From Sphingomonas limnosediminicola (GTDB lineage: Bacteria; Pseudomonadota; Alphaproteobacteria; Sphingomonadales; Sphingomonadaceae): a stretch of 64,000 nt of DNA. The translations under genes were made by a program, and so were the position numbers. The DNA lies in assembly GCF_039537965.1 (NCBI RefSeq), contig NZ_BAABBM010000001.1, positions 1,116,001 through 1,180,000 of the forward strand. The letters are read 5' to 3'. Below, one piece after another: positions 16,810 through 26,468 of the stretch. The notes beneath the pieces are model-generated. The model was given only the letters and a program-made list of their open reading frames with translations. It did not search any database and was not told where the DNA came from. The stretch's first letter is position 1. Every line of letters begins with the position of its first letter.

Positions 16810-17562
16810 GTGGAGCACGTTCCAGTACAGCGCTTCTGCGAGTTTATGACGCCGAGTACGATCGAGCTTCAGTTTCTCGACGAATTGAAGAGTGACCAAC
16901 GCGAATATCGCCGCAAAGAGGTCATCACTCGCGAGGGGGAGAAAGTAGCAAACGTCTTTCTCCTGAGGTCTGGCTGGGTGACGAGCAGTTTCGCCGTTGA
17001 TTCCGGCAAGCGGAATCAGTTGGTCAAACTTCATTTTCCGGGCGATGTTCTGGGCCTGCCAAGCATCGCCCTGACTAAAACAGCAGAGACGCTAATCGCG
17101 GCCACGCCGACCAAGGTCGATGTGATCCCGATTGAGCGATTGGCGTCCATGTTCGAGCGCGCGCCGAGGCTCGCATTCACACTCTTCCTGAGCACTCAGC
17201 AGGAGCGGCTCATGCTGATGGATCACTTGGCCGCAGTAAGCCACACGAGCGCCCAGCAGCGGGTCGCGGCCCTCCTCATGTACGTCCATCGGCGGCTCAA
17301 GCTATTCGGCGAATGTTCGGACGTGCTCGACTTGCCGATGTCCCAGCAGCAGATTGCGGATGCCGCAGGACTCACATCGGTGCATGTCAATCGAACGCTT
17401 GGAGAACTCAAGCGAGCCGACCTGATATGCACCGAGGGCAAGGTTATCAGGCTGCTCGACATCGATCGGCTCGAGGAACTCGCCGCATTCCCTGACCGCG
17501 CCTCGGTGAGGAATCCATGGTGGCTCACCTCAATCGGGCAACAGCCTTTCATGGGTGACTAA
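16810..17562 (+). CDS. Crp/Fnr-family transcriptional regulator
   Basis: A 250-aa regulator. The N-terminal cyclic-nucleotide-like barrel (about 25-140) shows ITREGEKVANVFLLRSGWV and LHFPGDVLGLPSIAL. A long dimer helix follows, then an HTH_Crp domain with LPMSQQQIADAAGLTSVHVNRTLGELKRADLI (about 177-208). No cysteine cluster of Fnr type is visible at the N-terminus, so the signal is unknown. GTG start, preceded by GGGAGG. It stands alone. Confidence 0.85.
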   Translation: MEHVPVQRFCEFMTPSTIELQFLDELKSDQREYRRKEVITREGEKVANVFLLRSGWVTSSFAVDSGKRNQLVKLHFPGDVLGLPSIALTKTAETLIAATPTKVDVIPIERLASMFERAPRLAFTLFLSTQQERLMLMDHLAAVSHTSAQQRVAALLMYVHRRLKLFGECSDVLDLPMSQQQIADAAGLTSVHVNRTLGELKRADLICTEGKVIRLLDIDRLEELAAFPDRASVRNPWWLTSIGQQPFMGD

Positions 17563-17574
17563 ACCGCGCAACCT

Positions 17575-17605
17575 AATGGCAGCTTTCGACCCATTCCTGC
17601 CGCGA
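17575..17605. repeat. Dispersed intergenic repeat, copy 6
   Basis: AATGGCAGCTTTCGACCCATT then CCTGCC; exact core. Lies between convergent genes ending at 17562 and 17633. Confidence 0.6.
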
Positions 17606-17632
17606 GGTTTGAGAAACGCTCGGATCAGGCCA

Positions 17633-18454
17633 TCACACCCGCATGATCGCCTTCGCAGTCGCATGCCACCATGGCTTGTCCCACAACAGGTTCACGGCAG
17701 CGGTGACTACGATGAAAGCCGGGAACCAGATCTTGTAAGCTTCATGCACGCGGCGGTTGCGGATCACGTCCCACACGAACATCGGCGCAATCGCTAGCAG
17801 CACGTATAGGTCGGTCGTGATCGGGCTCGCCGGCATCGTCGTGGGCAGCCAGGTCATCCTGTCGATCGCCGCGCCCAGCGGCACTGCGATCGCCAGGATC
17901 ACCATTCTCTTGTGCAAGCCGCAATCCCGCTCCCTCGCGGTAAGCGCGACGGTGATGAACACCGCAAACATGATTCCCGCCGCCATTTGCAGCAACAGGA
18001 TATTCTCGACGAGCGGCAGCACCGGCGCCAGTGCCGCGCGGACCTGCGGCGGTCCGAAGGTCGCTCCGCCCCACACCTGGTAATACATTGTCGGCGCCAG
18101 CATGAACCCAGCGACGACCAAGGCCGCGGCAAGCGTAATACCGAGCACGCCAAGCTGCATGTGCAGCGCTTTGCGTCCCGTTGCCATCAACCACGTCTGC
18201 GCCAAGAGCAGCAACAGGAATGATCCCATCAGCACCGCATGGATGTGGAGAATAGCCGGGAAAGGCGGCCGCGCCCCGGCTTTCACCATAGCCACCTTCA
18301 TCATAGCATCGGGGATGAACCCGACCAGCACGATGACGATGAACCACGCCGCCATGAGAACATAGATCCAGCGGTCAATCGCATGCGCTCTCGTCGTCCC
18401 AGACAAAGCATCCGGCCGCCGCTCGTTGTTCAGCTTTCCCGCAATCGTTGCCAT
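17633..18454 (-). CDS. Polytopic membrane protein of unknown function
   Basis: A 273-aa protein with about seven hydrophobic segments (for example IYVLMAAWFIVIVLVGFIP near 30-48, AVLMGSFLLLLLAQTWLM near 72-90, LGVLGITLAAALVVAGFML near 101-120). Histidines sit inside or beside segments (ILHIHAVLMG, KALHMQLG), as in heme-b membrane proteins and DUF2306-like families, but I cannot assign a family with certainty. No signal peptide beyond the first helix. Apparently single gene. Confidence 0.6.
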   Translation of the reverse strand: MATIAGKLNNERRPDALSGTTRAHAIDRWIYVLMAAWFIVIVLVGFIPDAMMKVAMVKAGARPPFPAILHIHAVLMGSFLLLLLAQTWLMATGRKALHMQLGVLGITLAAALVVAGFMLAPTMYYQVWGGATFGPPQVRAALAPVLPLVENILLLQMAAGIMFAVFITVALTARERDCGLHKRMVILAIAVPLGAAIDRMTWLPTTMPASPITTDLYVLLAIAPMFVWDVIRNRRVHEAYKIWFPAFIVVTAAVNLLWDKPWWHATAKAIMRV

Positions 18455-18571
18455 GGCGTGTCCCCCTCGCCCGAATGACTTGTCAGCTCGATATCACAAG
18501 CTTCGCACCCTCGGTACCCGGCGATTGCGGGGTTTCGCAGGACACAGCGTCACCCGGTGCGCCTCGGCCGG

Positions 18572-18602
18572 ACGTCTGCTTTCGACCCATTGTTGCCATT
18601 AG
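18572..18602. repeat. Dispersed intergenic repeat, copy 7
   Basis: ACGTCTGCTTTCGACCCATT then GTTGCCATTAG; exact core. It is the last clear copy in the window; none was seen in the flagellar cluster. Confidence 0.6.
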
Positions 18603-18701
18603 CGGAGGGTCAATTTTGAGCCTGCCAACACTAGCCCGCCAACTCACCGACTTTCAAACATCGCGAGAAATCATCTGTGGGATAGAAGGGGCTCACAACA
18701 A

Positions 18702-18733
18702 GGCCCGCCGCCATGGAGGTAAGGCGGCGGGCC
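18702..18733 (-). terminator. Terminator downstream of the Gly/Ser/Asn-rich protein
   Basis: GGCCCGCCGCC (18702-18712) and GGCGGCGGGCC (18723-18733) form a perfect 11-bp stem with a 10-base loop, 31 bp after the stop codon of the gene ending at 18765. T-rich flanks lie on both sides. Confidence 0.7.
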
Positions 18734-18764
18734 ATTTTGTACACCGCGTGCGGGTCTGCCGAAC

Positions 18765-19421
18765 CTAACGACGATTCTCGCGGTCCGACCGGGCCCGCGC
18801 GTGGCCCTGACCGGATGCCGAACCGCTTGCTGACCCGTTCCCGCTGGCGCTCATCGATGCAGAGTTAGTGAGGCCGCTTGCGGAGGCATAAGCGGAGTTC
18901 ACGGCGGCGCTCGCAGTTCCGGCCACCTGTCCGGCAGCCGCGTCGACCTGGTTGGTGCCGACGCCTTGGAGGCCTAAGCCGACACTCTTATTGGCGGACG
19001 CGCTGCCTGAGGCCGAACCGTTCGTTCCAAGCGTGTTCCCGATCGCCGTCGTGTTCGTGACCGAATTGGCTGTGCCCGTCACCGTACCGGCAAGCCCGAC
19101 ATTGCCGTTTGCCGAACCGTTCCGCGTATCGACGGAATGATTTCCGGAAGCACTCGCCGAGCCCGTAGCGAGGCCGCTAACGCTATTGGTGATCGATGCA
19201 GGACCGCTCAGGCTGCCCGTTAGGTTGCCGGCAGCATTGCCGACGCCATTTAGCGTTCCGCCAACATTGCCAAGACCATTGAGGCCACCTCCAACGGTAC
19301 CTCCAAGCGTCCCGTTCACCGTGCCAGTCACCGCTCCAGTGACACCGCCCAGCAGCTGGGCCGAAGCCGGCACCGCTACAAATGCCAGTGCTGCAGCACC
19401 CGAAAGAATGAACTTGTTCAT
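18765..19421 (-). CDS. Exported low-complexity Gly/Ser/Asn/Thr-rich protein
   Basis: A 218-aa protein with a signal peptide (MNKFILSGAAALAFVAVPASAQ). The mature part is made of irregular short repeats: GTVNGTLGGTVGGGLNGLG early, GSASGSASAN and SGNGSASGSASGQG later, with TGTA and NSV blocks between, ending in a charged tail ARSDRENRR. There are no cysteines in the mature part. It could be a surface or matrix protein. ATG 19421 has AAAGGAG upstream. It lies next to an exported subtilisin-like protease on the same strand (83-bp gap), which may process it; that link is inference. Confidence 0.7.
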   Translation of the reverse strand: MNKFILSGAAALAFVAVPASAQLLGGVTGAVTGTVNGTLGGTVGGGLNGLGNVGGTLNGVGNAAGNLTGSLSGPASITNSVSGLATGSASASGNHSVDTRNGSANGNVGLAGTVTGTANSVTNTTAIGNTLGTNGSASGSASANKSVGLGLQGVGTNQVDAAAGQVAGTASAAVNSAYASASGLTNSASMSASGNGSASGSASGQGHARARSDRENRR

Positions 19422-19504
19422 GCCAGTCTCCTTTTGTCCAACGGGGGCTTTCTCGGCCCCCATCATCTGGACAACGACAGCAGTTCAGCCTTTCATCCGC
19501 TGGT

Positions 19505-20842
19505 TCATTTCACTCCGACCATTTTCGGATCGATGCGGCACTCGAAGCAGACGATCCCGCGTCCGATCCGGCCGGATCCGCGACGCGCTTCGGAAGCAAG
19601 CCGTTCAGGCGAACCGGCAACGAGTAGCCGCGCGGCCGCGAGCGGCGCCGCAAAGCTCGTCCCCCGAACCCTGGCGTACCCTTGTCCGGGTAGAGCTGCC
19701 GCCATGTCCGCGCCCGGTGCCGCAAAGTCGAGATGTATTGCCTTTCCAGCCTCAGGAAGGGCGTGCCCTCGGGCATCGACAGCCGTCACTGCGATGACGC
19801 CGGGATAGGAAGCTGGAAATTGGGGAGGTGCAGCTGGGCCGTCATTGCCAACCGCCGCCACCACTCGGATGCCGCGGCGCTGAACGGCGTCGATTGCCCG
19901 GGCGACTACTCCATTCTGAGGGCCGACGAGGCTGATGTTGATTACTTGTACTCCGTGCGAAGCCAGCCAGCCGAGCGCCGGCACAATGGCGGAGGCGGAT
20001 CCTGCCGCCCGGCTGCCGCCGTAGACGTCGGCGACGTAGAGCTTTGCTTTAGTGGCCGCGCCGCGAAAGGGACCTTGGCTCCCAACGAGCAGAGAAGCGA
20101 CGGCGGTGCCATGCCCGGTCGGCTTTGGTGCGCCCGCGAAACCGTTTTGCTCGATCGCTGCGCCGGCAAGTGACGGGTGCGACGCGACACCGCCGTCAAT
20201 CATCCCGATGACGCGCCCGCTACCGGCTCCGGCGAGGGACGCCAGCCCAGCGGTGAGCGGCATCAAGGATCCGCCCGCAGGTTCGAATACATGATCATAA
20301 TCAACTTGCATCTGTGGCACAGCAGATCTCAGTTTCCGCATAGCTTCGCGAAGGCTCATGCGAGATGGAACCGCGAGCTTGACGAGCCGGATGCCGAGCG
20401 CCGGCTCGACATCTTGTGCGATGACTGCAAAGCCTGCGCGTGAGGCAAGCTGCAGCGAAGCAAGATCCGGATCGATGGTGATCAGGACTCCGCGTCGCGC
20501 GGGCTGACCGCGGTCGTCCGCTTCAAGCGCATCTTGGTTCTCGCGGATGAGCTCGACCAGCCGCATCTTGCGAAGGTCGGCAAGCACCGACGGCCCGGCA
20601 TCGGCAACCGTCTGAGGCAATCCCTGGACCCGGTCGAGGGTGGGACGAACGACCTGCTGCCGCACTTCAGGGGAGCCCAGCACGTCCTGCAGCACCGGCC
20701 CGGTAACCGGCAGATTGCTGACCGGGCCGGGGACGCCGACCGGCGGCAGCGCAAGTTGTCCCAATAGCTGCGCCCCGGCCCCGCCCGCACAAGCGCTGAT
20801 CGCCAGCGCCGTGCAAAGAAGATGGCGTACAAATCTGGACAT
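19505..20842 (-). CDS. Exported S8-family serine protease (subtilisin-like)
   Basis: A 445-aa secreted protease. Signal peptide (LLCTALAISACAGGAGAQ), a Pro/Val-rich linker and a prodomain-like region (about 90-190), then the catalytic domain: Asp 216 in GMIDGGVASHP, His 244 in GHGTAVASLL, Asn 333 in AAVGNDGPA (oxyanion hole) and Ser 396 in GTSFAAPLAA. All triad residues are present. It diverges from an ECF sigma factor 30-70 bp away, with an inverted repeat in between. S8 proteases next to ECF/anti-sigma pairs are seen in sphingomonads; a role in signalling or in processing the neighbour's product is inferred. Confidence 0.87.
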   Translation of the reverse strand: MSRFVRHLLCTALAISACAGGAGAQLLGQLALPPVGVPGPVSNLPVTGPVLQDVLGSPEVRQQVVRPTLDRVQGLPQTVADAGPSVLADLRKMRLVELIRENQDALEADDRGQPARRGVLITIDPDLASLQLASRAGFAVIAQDVEPALGIRLVKLAVPSRMSLREAMRKLRSAVPQMQVDYDHVFEPAGGSLMPLTAGLASLAGAGSGRVIGMIDGGVASHPSLAGAAIEQNGFAGAPKPTGHGTAVASLLVGSQGPFRGAATKAKLYVADVYGGSRAAGSASAIVPALGWLASHGVQVINISLVGPQNGVVARAIDAVQRRGIRVVAAVGNDGPAAPPQFPASYPGVIAVTAVDARGHALPEAGKAIHLDFAAPGADMAAALPGQGYARVRGTSFAAPLAAARLLVAGSPERLASEARRGSGRIGRGIVCFECRIDPKMVGVK

Positions 20843-20870
20843 CCGTGATCCTCTTTATCATCCGTCCCAT

Positions 20871-20902
20871 GGATGAAACGAGCACCAGGCGTCGTTTCAT
20901 CC
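20871..20902. promoter_or_regulatory. 11-bp perfect inverted repeat between protease and sigma factor genes
   Basis: GGATGAAACGA (20871-20881) and TCGTTTCATCC (20892-20902) with a 10-base spacer. It sits between the divergent protease start (20842) and the likely sigma start (20915), where an operator or RNA hairpin would act. If the sigma gene instead begins at 20873, the repeat would be inside its coding region. Confidence 0.5.
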
Positions 20903-20914
20903 GCATGGGTGTCG

Positions 20915-21421
20915 ATGGATCAATCGGAATCGTTCGAGGATGGGCTAACGGCGCTGCTTCCGCGGCTCCGGCGCTTCGCGCATACGCTCTCCAGAAATCC
21001 CGCGGACGCAGACGATTTGACGCAGGCCACGATCGAACGGGGATTGCGCTCGCAAGCACAGTGGGAGCCCGGGACGCGGCTCGACAGCTGGCTCTATCGG
21101 ATTATGCGCAACCTGTGGATCGACACGGTGCGCTCGCGTGGACGAAAAGAAGATCTCCACGCGCCGGTCGAGCAGGCGGAGCAGATCGGCGAGGATCCGA
21201 GACCCGCGATCGAAGCGTCTATCGACCTCCAGAAGGCGATCGCCGCCATGGAGCGCCTACCCGACGAGCAACGCGAAGTTGTCGGACTCATCCTGATCGA
21301 GGGCTTCGGTTATCGCGAATGCTCGGAAATTCTGCGGCTCCCGATCGGGACGGTCTCGAGCCGATTGGTGCGTGGTCGCACGGCCTTGTTGCAGATGATG
21401 GGCACTCCGCATGGTGACTGA
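20915..21421 (+). CDS. ECF-type RNA polymerase sigma factor
   Basis: A 168-aa sigma-70 family protein of the extracytoplasmic-function type. Region 2 reads RRFAHTLSRNPADADDLTQATIERGL with FDSWLYRIMRNLWID-like residues (LDSWLYRIMRNLWIDTVR); region 4 reads LPDEQREVVGLILIEGFGYRECSEILRLPIGTVSSRLVRGR. ATG 20915 is favoured because it leaves room for a promoter; an in-frame ATG at 20873 lies within the inverted repeat. Neither has a strong ribosome-binding site. The last 11 bases overlap the anti-sigma gene. Confidence 0.85.
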   Translation: MDQSESFEDGLTALLPRLRRFAHTLSRNPADADDLTQATIERGLRSQAQWEPGTRLDSWLYRIMRNLWIDTVRSRGRKEDLHAPVEQAEQIGEDPRPAIEASIDLQKAIAAMERLPDEQREVVGLILIEGFGYRECSEILRLPIGTVSSRLVRGRTALLQMMGTPHGD

Positions 21422-22124
21422 CGAAACATTCTTTGCTTGGCTCGACGGCGAGCTTGATGCCGAAGAGGCGGCCCGCGTCGAGGCGGACGTTACCGCCGAT
21501 CCGCGCCTCTCGGCGATGGCTGCCGAGCATCGCGCGATGCAGGCGAAGCTGAAGGCCGCTTTCGATCAAGTGATCGATGCTCCCTTACCCGAGCGTCTGG
21601 TCGCGGCTGTGCGAATGCCGCCGCAAGCTCGGGTGATCGACTTGGCCGAGGCGAGAAAGCGGCGCGAGCCCCGGTCCTGGCGATCAATTACGCGTTGGGG
21701 ATCGATGGCAGCAACGCTTGCTGCCGGGGTGCTCATCGGCACGCTCGCCCACCAGACGCGTGATGTCTCGCCAGTCCAAGTACATGGCGGCAAGATATAC
21801 GCCGCGTCCGCACTCAACGATGTGCTAAGCAATGAGCTGGCGAGTACGCCACGCGGCGACGTGCGCATCGGCGTCACCTTCCGTGATCAATCTGGCGTCA
21901 TTTGCCGCAGTTTCACCGACCAATCCTCGAGCGGCCTCGCTTGCCGTGAAGGCAAGGGATGGCGCGTGCGCGGACTATTCGGCGCGCCTGAAGGCCAAAA
22001 CGGGAATTACCGAATGGCTGCGGGTATGGACCCGAACCTCGCCGCCCTGGTGGACTCGACCATTGCAGGCGAGCCGTTCGATGCCGCCCAAGAGAAAGCT
22101 TCGCGGGATAAGGGTTGGCACTGA
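21411..22124 (+). CDS. Membrane-bound anti-sigma factor
   Basis: A 237-aa protein. The cytoplasmic N-terminus has FFAWLDGELDAEEAARVEADVTADPRLSA, a typical anti-sigma helix set but without the HxxxCxxC zinc motif. One membrane helix (about 97-113, MAATLAAGVLIGTLAHQ) leads to a periplasmic C-terminus of about 120 aa with ICRSFTDQSSSGLACREG, two cysteines that could form a disulfide. It starts inside the sigma gene, so the two are translationally coupled and expected to bind each other. Confidence 0.8.
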   Translation: MVTDETFFAWLDGELDAEEAARVEADVTADPRLSAMAAEHRAMQAKLKAAFDQVIDAPLPERLVAAVRMPPQARVIDLAEARKRREPRSWRSITRWGSMAATLAAGVLIGTLAHQTRDVSPVQVHGGKIYAASALNDVLSNELASTPRGDVRIGVTFRDQSGVICRSFTDQSSSGLACREGKGWRVRGLFGAPEGQNGNYRMAAGMDPNLAALVDSTIAGEPFDAAQEKASRDKGWH

Positions 22125-22220
22125 AGAACACTTCGCTCTCTAACCCAAGCCTCGCAGTAGAGCGGCTACCGGAATAAATGACGCCTGCCGGTCGTGAGCT
22201 TCTCAAGAACGGGGAAGCGT

Positions 22221-22448
22221 ATGGCTCATTATCGATTGTATTTCTTTCGCTCGGAAACTGGTCGGATTCGAGAGGCTCGAGAGTTCGAGGCTCCCCATGA
22301 CTTTGCGGCCATATACCAATCGACCGAGTGGCGATCCGGAGAGCAGATGGAACTGTGGTCAGGTTCCCGTAGGGTAAAGCGTTGGGCTTCCGGCGGTCTT
22401 GACTCAACTCGCGTGGCAGATGGTTTTCAGACTATTACGCAAACATAA
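22221..22448 (+). CDS. Small conserved protein of sphingomonad type, paralogue of 1812-2000
   Basis: A 75-aa protein. MAHYRLYFFRSETGRIREAREFEAPHDFAAI and QMELWSGSRRVKRWASGG repeat the motif order of the 62-aa protein at 1812. Function unknown. GGGGAAG lies just upstream of ATG 22221; the frame from 22194 has no such site. Confidence 0.65.
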   Translation: MAHYRLYFFRSETGRIREAREFEAPHDFAAIYQSTEWRSGEQMELWSGSRRVKRWASGGLDSTRVADGFQTITQT

Positions 22449-22710
22449 ATCTTGCCAGCATCTGACGACATGGAAGTGCGCTGCAACGGCTGGACATAGC
22501 CATGTAGGTCATCCCTGAAGTGGACGCAGTTATCGCCAGTAAGAGCAGCCTGGCAATTAACGCCAAAAAGACTAGTCGTTTCGCCACTTGCCGCCGCCTT
22601 CCAAGCTCGGATGGACGAACTCAAAGATTCAACCGGACTGGATATATCGCTAAGATCGGATTTACATCCGCTCCGCATACCTGAGCCTAACGGGCTCGGG
22701 GGAGCCCTCG

Positions 22711-23790
<1,080 letters not shown>

Positions 23791-23838
23791 CGCGCGGCAA
23801 ACGCCCCAACCCACTCGCGTAGCCCCAATCGCCGCCTT

Positions 23839-24696
23839 TCAGGCGCGGCCGCTATTGCTGGGCGACATCCACCCCAGAGTGATCGAGATCCGGCGGTTGA
23901 CGGGATCATAGGGGTCGGAGGGATTATACGGCTCGCGGTCAGCGACACCTTCGATGCGCAGAAAGCGGCTCGAGGGAATCCCATCCATCATCAGGCTCTG
24001 GCGGGTCGCGTCAGCCCTTGCGCTTGACAGGGTCCAGTTGTTGCGGCCGCCGGCCGAAAATTGTGACGCGTCGGTGTGCCCGCGGACACGAATGTCATTG
24101 GGCAGCCCCGCGATCGCGTTCGCGACCAAGGGCAGCAGTCGCGATGCTTCAGGGGTCAGCACGTTGGTTCCGACAAGGAACATCGAGAAGTTCGCATCGT
24201 CGACCAGGTCAACGCGAAGGCCATCGGTTGTTTCGGTGAACCTCAGACTTTTGGCGAACCGGTTGAGGGCCTGGTCGCGCGACAAACGGTTGCGCAGCAG
24301 CTGCTGAAGCTGCGCAAAGCGCGCCCGGTCGGCAGTCTTTTCCGCGCTATCCTTGTCACCGCCGGTATTCGCTTTGGGAATTGCGATGGTCCGCTCGCCC
24401 GTCATGCCCGCTCGGCTTGGGTACTTGTCCTTGGCGATGATGGCATCGCCGCCGAGCAAGCCATCGGAACCGGCGGCGTCGTCTTTCTTCTCGACGATGG
24501 TTGGCGCAAAGTAATCGGCGAGTGCCTTGCGCTGCTTCTCGGTCGTTGCACCGAGCAGCCACATCAATAGGAAGAAGGCCATCATGGCCGTGACGAAGTC
24601 GGCGTAGGCAACCTTCCACGCGCCGCCGTGGTGACCGCCATGACTCATGACGATCGGCTTTTTAATGATGATCGGACGCGCTGTTTCGTCGGCCAT
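23839..24696 (-). CDS. motB: Flagellar stator protein MotB
   Basis: A 285-aa inner-membrane stator subunit. One helix (AYADFVTAMMAFFLLMWLL) holds the proton-binding Asp 33. A plug-like region follows, and the C-terminal OmpA-like domain (about 145-275) shows NVLTPEASRLLPLV, RVRGHTDAS and SSARADATRQSLM for peptidoglycan anchoring. The start lies 1 bp beyond the motA stop codon, so the two are coupled and share the sigma-28 promoter upstream of motA. Confidence 0.95.
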   Translation of the reverse strand: MADETARPIIIKKPIVMSHGGHHGGAWKVAYADFVTAMMAFFLLMWLLGATTEKQRKALADYFAPTIVEKKDDAAGSDGLLGGDAIIAKDKYPSRAGMTGERTIAIPKANTGGDKDSAEKTADRARFAQLQQLLRNRLSRDQALNRFAKSLRFTETTDGLRVDLVDDANFSMFLVGTNVLTPEASRLLPLVANAIAGLPNDIRVRGHTDASQFSAGGRNNWTLSSARADATRQSLMMDGIPSSRFLRIEGVADREPYNPSDPYDPVNRRISITLGWMSPSNSGRA

Positions 24697-24697
24697 A

Positions 24698-25561
24698 TCA
24701 GCGGGTCCGCATGCCGTCGAACACCTCGGCAAAGCTAGGCTGATTGCTGTGCTCAATGCCCGAGCGGGCGGCTTCGATCACCAGCGGGATTGGATGATTG
24801 TAAAGCGAGGCGACGATGATCTGCTTGACCGTATGGTACATCGCAAGATCGGCCTCGATCACCTGCTTAGCGCGGTGTGCGAACGGCCCCACCAGGCCGT
24901 AAGCGAGCAGCACGCCGAGGAAGGTTCCCACAAGCGCGGAGCCAATCATCGCGCCGAGAATCTCCGGCGGCTTGTCGATCGACCCCATGGTCTTCACGAC
25001 GCCGAGCACGGCCGCGACGATGCCAAGCGCCGGGAGCGCATCGGCCAGGTTCTGCAGGCTCTCGGCGGGTTGCAACGAATGATGGCTCCGGTTCTTGATG
25101 CTGTTGTCCATCACCTCTTCGACCGCGTGGGGGTGAAGCGTACCGGAAGAAACGACCACCAGTCGCAACGTGTCGGTGATCAAGTGGATGAGCACCGGGT
25201 CTTTCATCAGGCGGGGATATTCTTGGAAGATCTCCGAGGATTCCGGCGCCTCAATGTGCGGTTCGAGCGCGACAGGCCCTTCAGTCCGGAGCATTTTCAT
25301 GAGTCGGATCACAAGGAAGATGCAGTCGAGGAAATCTTGCCGCTTGAACTTGGGGCCCTTGAAGACTTTGGCCAGTCCAGCGGCGAGCGCTTTCAGTTCC
25401 CTAGTCGAGTTGCCGATAATGAGCGAGCCGACGCCCGCGCCGCCGATGATCAGCATCTCGTGTGGGAGCGCATGAAGGACCGGAGTGAGATTGCCGCCGG
25501 TAAATGCGAATCCGCCGAAGACCATCGCAATGAGCACGACGATCCCGATTATCTGAAACAT
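24698..25561 (-). CDS. motA: Flagellar stator protein MotA
   Basis: A 287-aa protein with four membrane helices that forms the torque-generating proton channel with MotB. Seen are MFQIIGIVVLIAMVFGGF at the start, the cytoplasmic loop with RLMKMLRTEGP (charged residues that face FliG), and LPALGIVAAVLGVVKTMG and GTFLGVLLAYGLVGPFA with the conserved prolines. Typical length for the longer MotA class. Confidence 0.95.
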   Translation of the reverse strand: MFQIIGIVVLIAMVFGGFAFTGGNLTPVLHALPHEMLIIGGAGVGSLIIGNSTRELKALAAGLAKVFKGPKFKRQDFLDCIFLVIRLMKMLRTEGPVALEPHIEAPESSEIFQEYPRLMKDPVLIHLITDTLRLVVVSSGTLHPHAVEEVMDNSIKNRSHHSLQPAESLQNLADALPALGIVAAVLGVVKTMGSIDKPPEILGAMIGSALVGTFLGVLLAYGLVGPFAHRAKQVIEADLAMYHTVKQIIVASLYNHPIPLVIEAARSGIEHSNQPSFAEVFDGMRTR

Positions 25562-25598
25562 GGCGACAGTAACTCCAGCAGGCGAGGCCTCACAAGAA

Positions 25599-25625
25599 GA
25601 TACGGCCGCGAAGAGGTTGGATTTA
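25599..25625 (-). promoter_or_regulatory. Sigma-28 (FliA) promoter of motAB
   Basis: On the minus strand TAAA (25625-25622), 15 bases, GCCGTATC (25606-25599), close to the FliA consensus TAAA-N15-GCCGATAA, ending 38 bp before the motA start codon. Confidence 0.75.
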
Positions 25626-25627
25626 GG

Positions 25628-26458
25628 TCAGGATAAGAGGTCGATGAGCGAGCGGCGATTGATCCTCGCGAACGCCGACTGGGCTGCTTCGAGCGTCAAC
25701 TGCTGCGCATTCAACGTTGCAATTGCCGTCGTGAGGTCGGTCTTTTCGAGACCCGTGCGTTCGGCTGCGAGATCGACATTGCGGGTCTCGTTGCTGTCGG
25801 CGAGGCGATCGAGCCGCGATGCGCCATTACCGATCGTCGCTGCGACCGAAGCGCCGTGCTGGATCAATCCGTCAGCGATCGACAGCGCACTATCGAGCTG
25901 GGCCCTGTTCCCGCTCCCGACCGCCAATGCCATGGTTTCGAGTTGCTGCGTGATCGCAACACCCGAATATTGAAACACGTTCGCGCTCGTCGGGACGGGA
26001 GCAAACACAATTCCTTCGCCAAAGCGCATCGACCGTGCCGGGCCGCTGCTGAACAGGGGCTGCCCGAGGGATGACTCGGTCTGGCTGAGGGCGCCGAGCT
26101 CGTGGGCAATCGCCCGGATTTCGGCAGCGATCGTGTCCCGCGCGCTTTGCGGCAGCGATCCGGACGAGCCTTGGATCGTCAATTCCTGCACTCGCGCGAG
26201 CCGCTCGTTGAGCGTCTTCAAAACCCCATCGGCCTGGTTAGCGAGCGACGAGCCCAGTTCGATATTGCGCTTCCACACATCGGAATCCGCTTGGGCCTGG
26301 CGGATGCCGGCAATGCGCACCGATGCCCCGGGATCATCGGATGGCTGCTGAAGCCGGTTCCCGGTCGAGATCTGGATCTGCGTCGTCTCGATCGCCTTTG
26401 CCAGGCGTGACTGGCGGGCGATCTCGAAGGTCATCCGATTGCCGGTTGCGTTGATCAT
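25628..26458 (-). CDS. flgL: Hook-filament junction protein FlgL (HAP3)
   Basis: A 276-aa flagellin-like protein that joins hook and filament. N-terminal TFEIARQSRLAKAIETTQIQISTGNRLQQPSDDPG and the C-terminal helix (LAAERTGLEKTDLTTAIATLNAQQLTLEAAQSAFARI, split here only for reading) match the FlgL ends. Last gene of the flgB-L unit; 10 bp separate it from flgK. Confidence 0.92.
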   Translation of the reverse strand: MINATGNRMTFEIARQSRLAKAIETTQIQISTGNRLQQPSDDPGASVRIAGIRQAQADSDVWKRNIELGSSLANQADGVLKTLNERLARVQELTIQGSSGSLPQSARDTIAAEIRAIAHELGALSQTESSLGQPLFSSGPARSMRFGEGIVFAPVPTSANVFQYSGVAITQQLETMALAVGSGNRAQLDSALSIADGLIQHGASVAATIGNGASRLDRLADSNETRNVDLAAERTGLEKTDLTTAIATLNAQQLTLEAAQSAFARINRRSLIDLLS

Positions 26459-26468
26459 GTCACGCTCC

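Noticed and set aside
22427..22678. 83-aa frame on the minus strand before the sigma-54 activator
   Set aside because: No recognisable motif and no start signal; it overlaps the end of the small gene at 22221.
24647..25636. Long plus-strand frame opposite motA/motB (329 aa)
   Set aside because: It is the antisense shadow of clear motAB coding sequence in GC-rich DNA.
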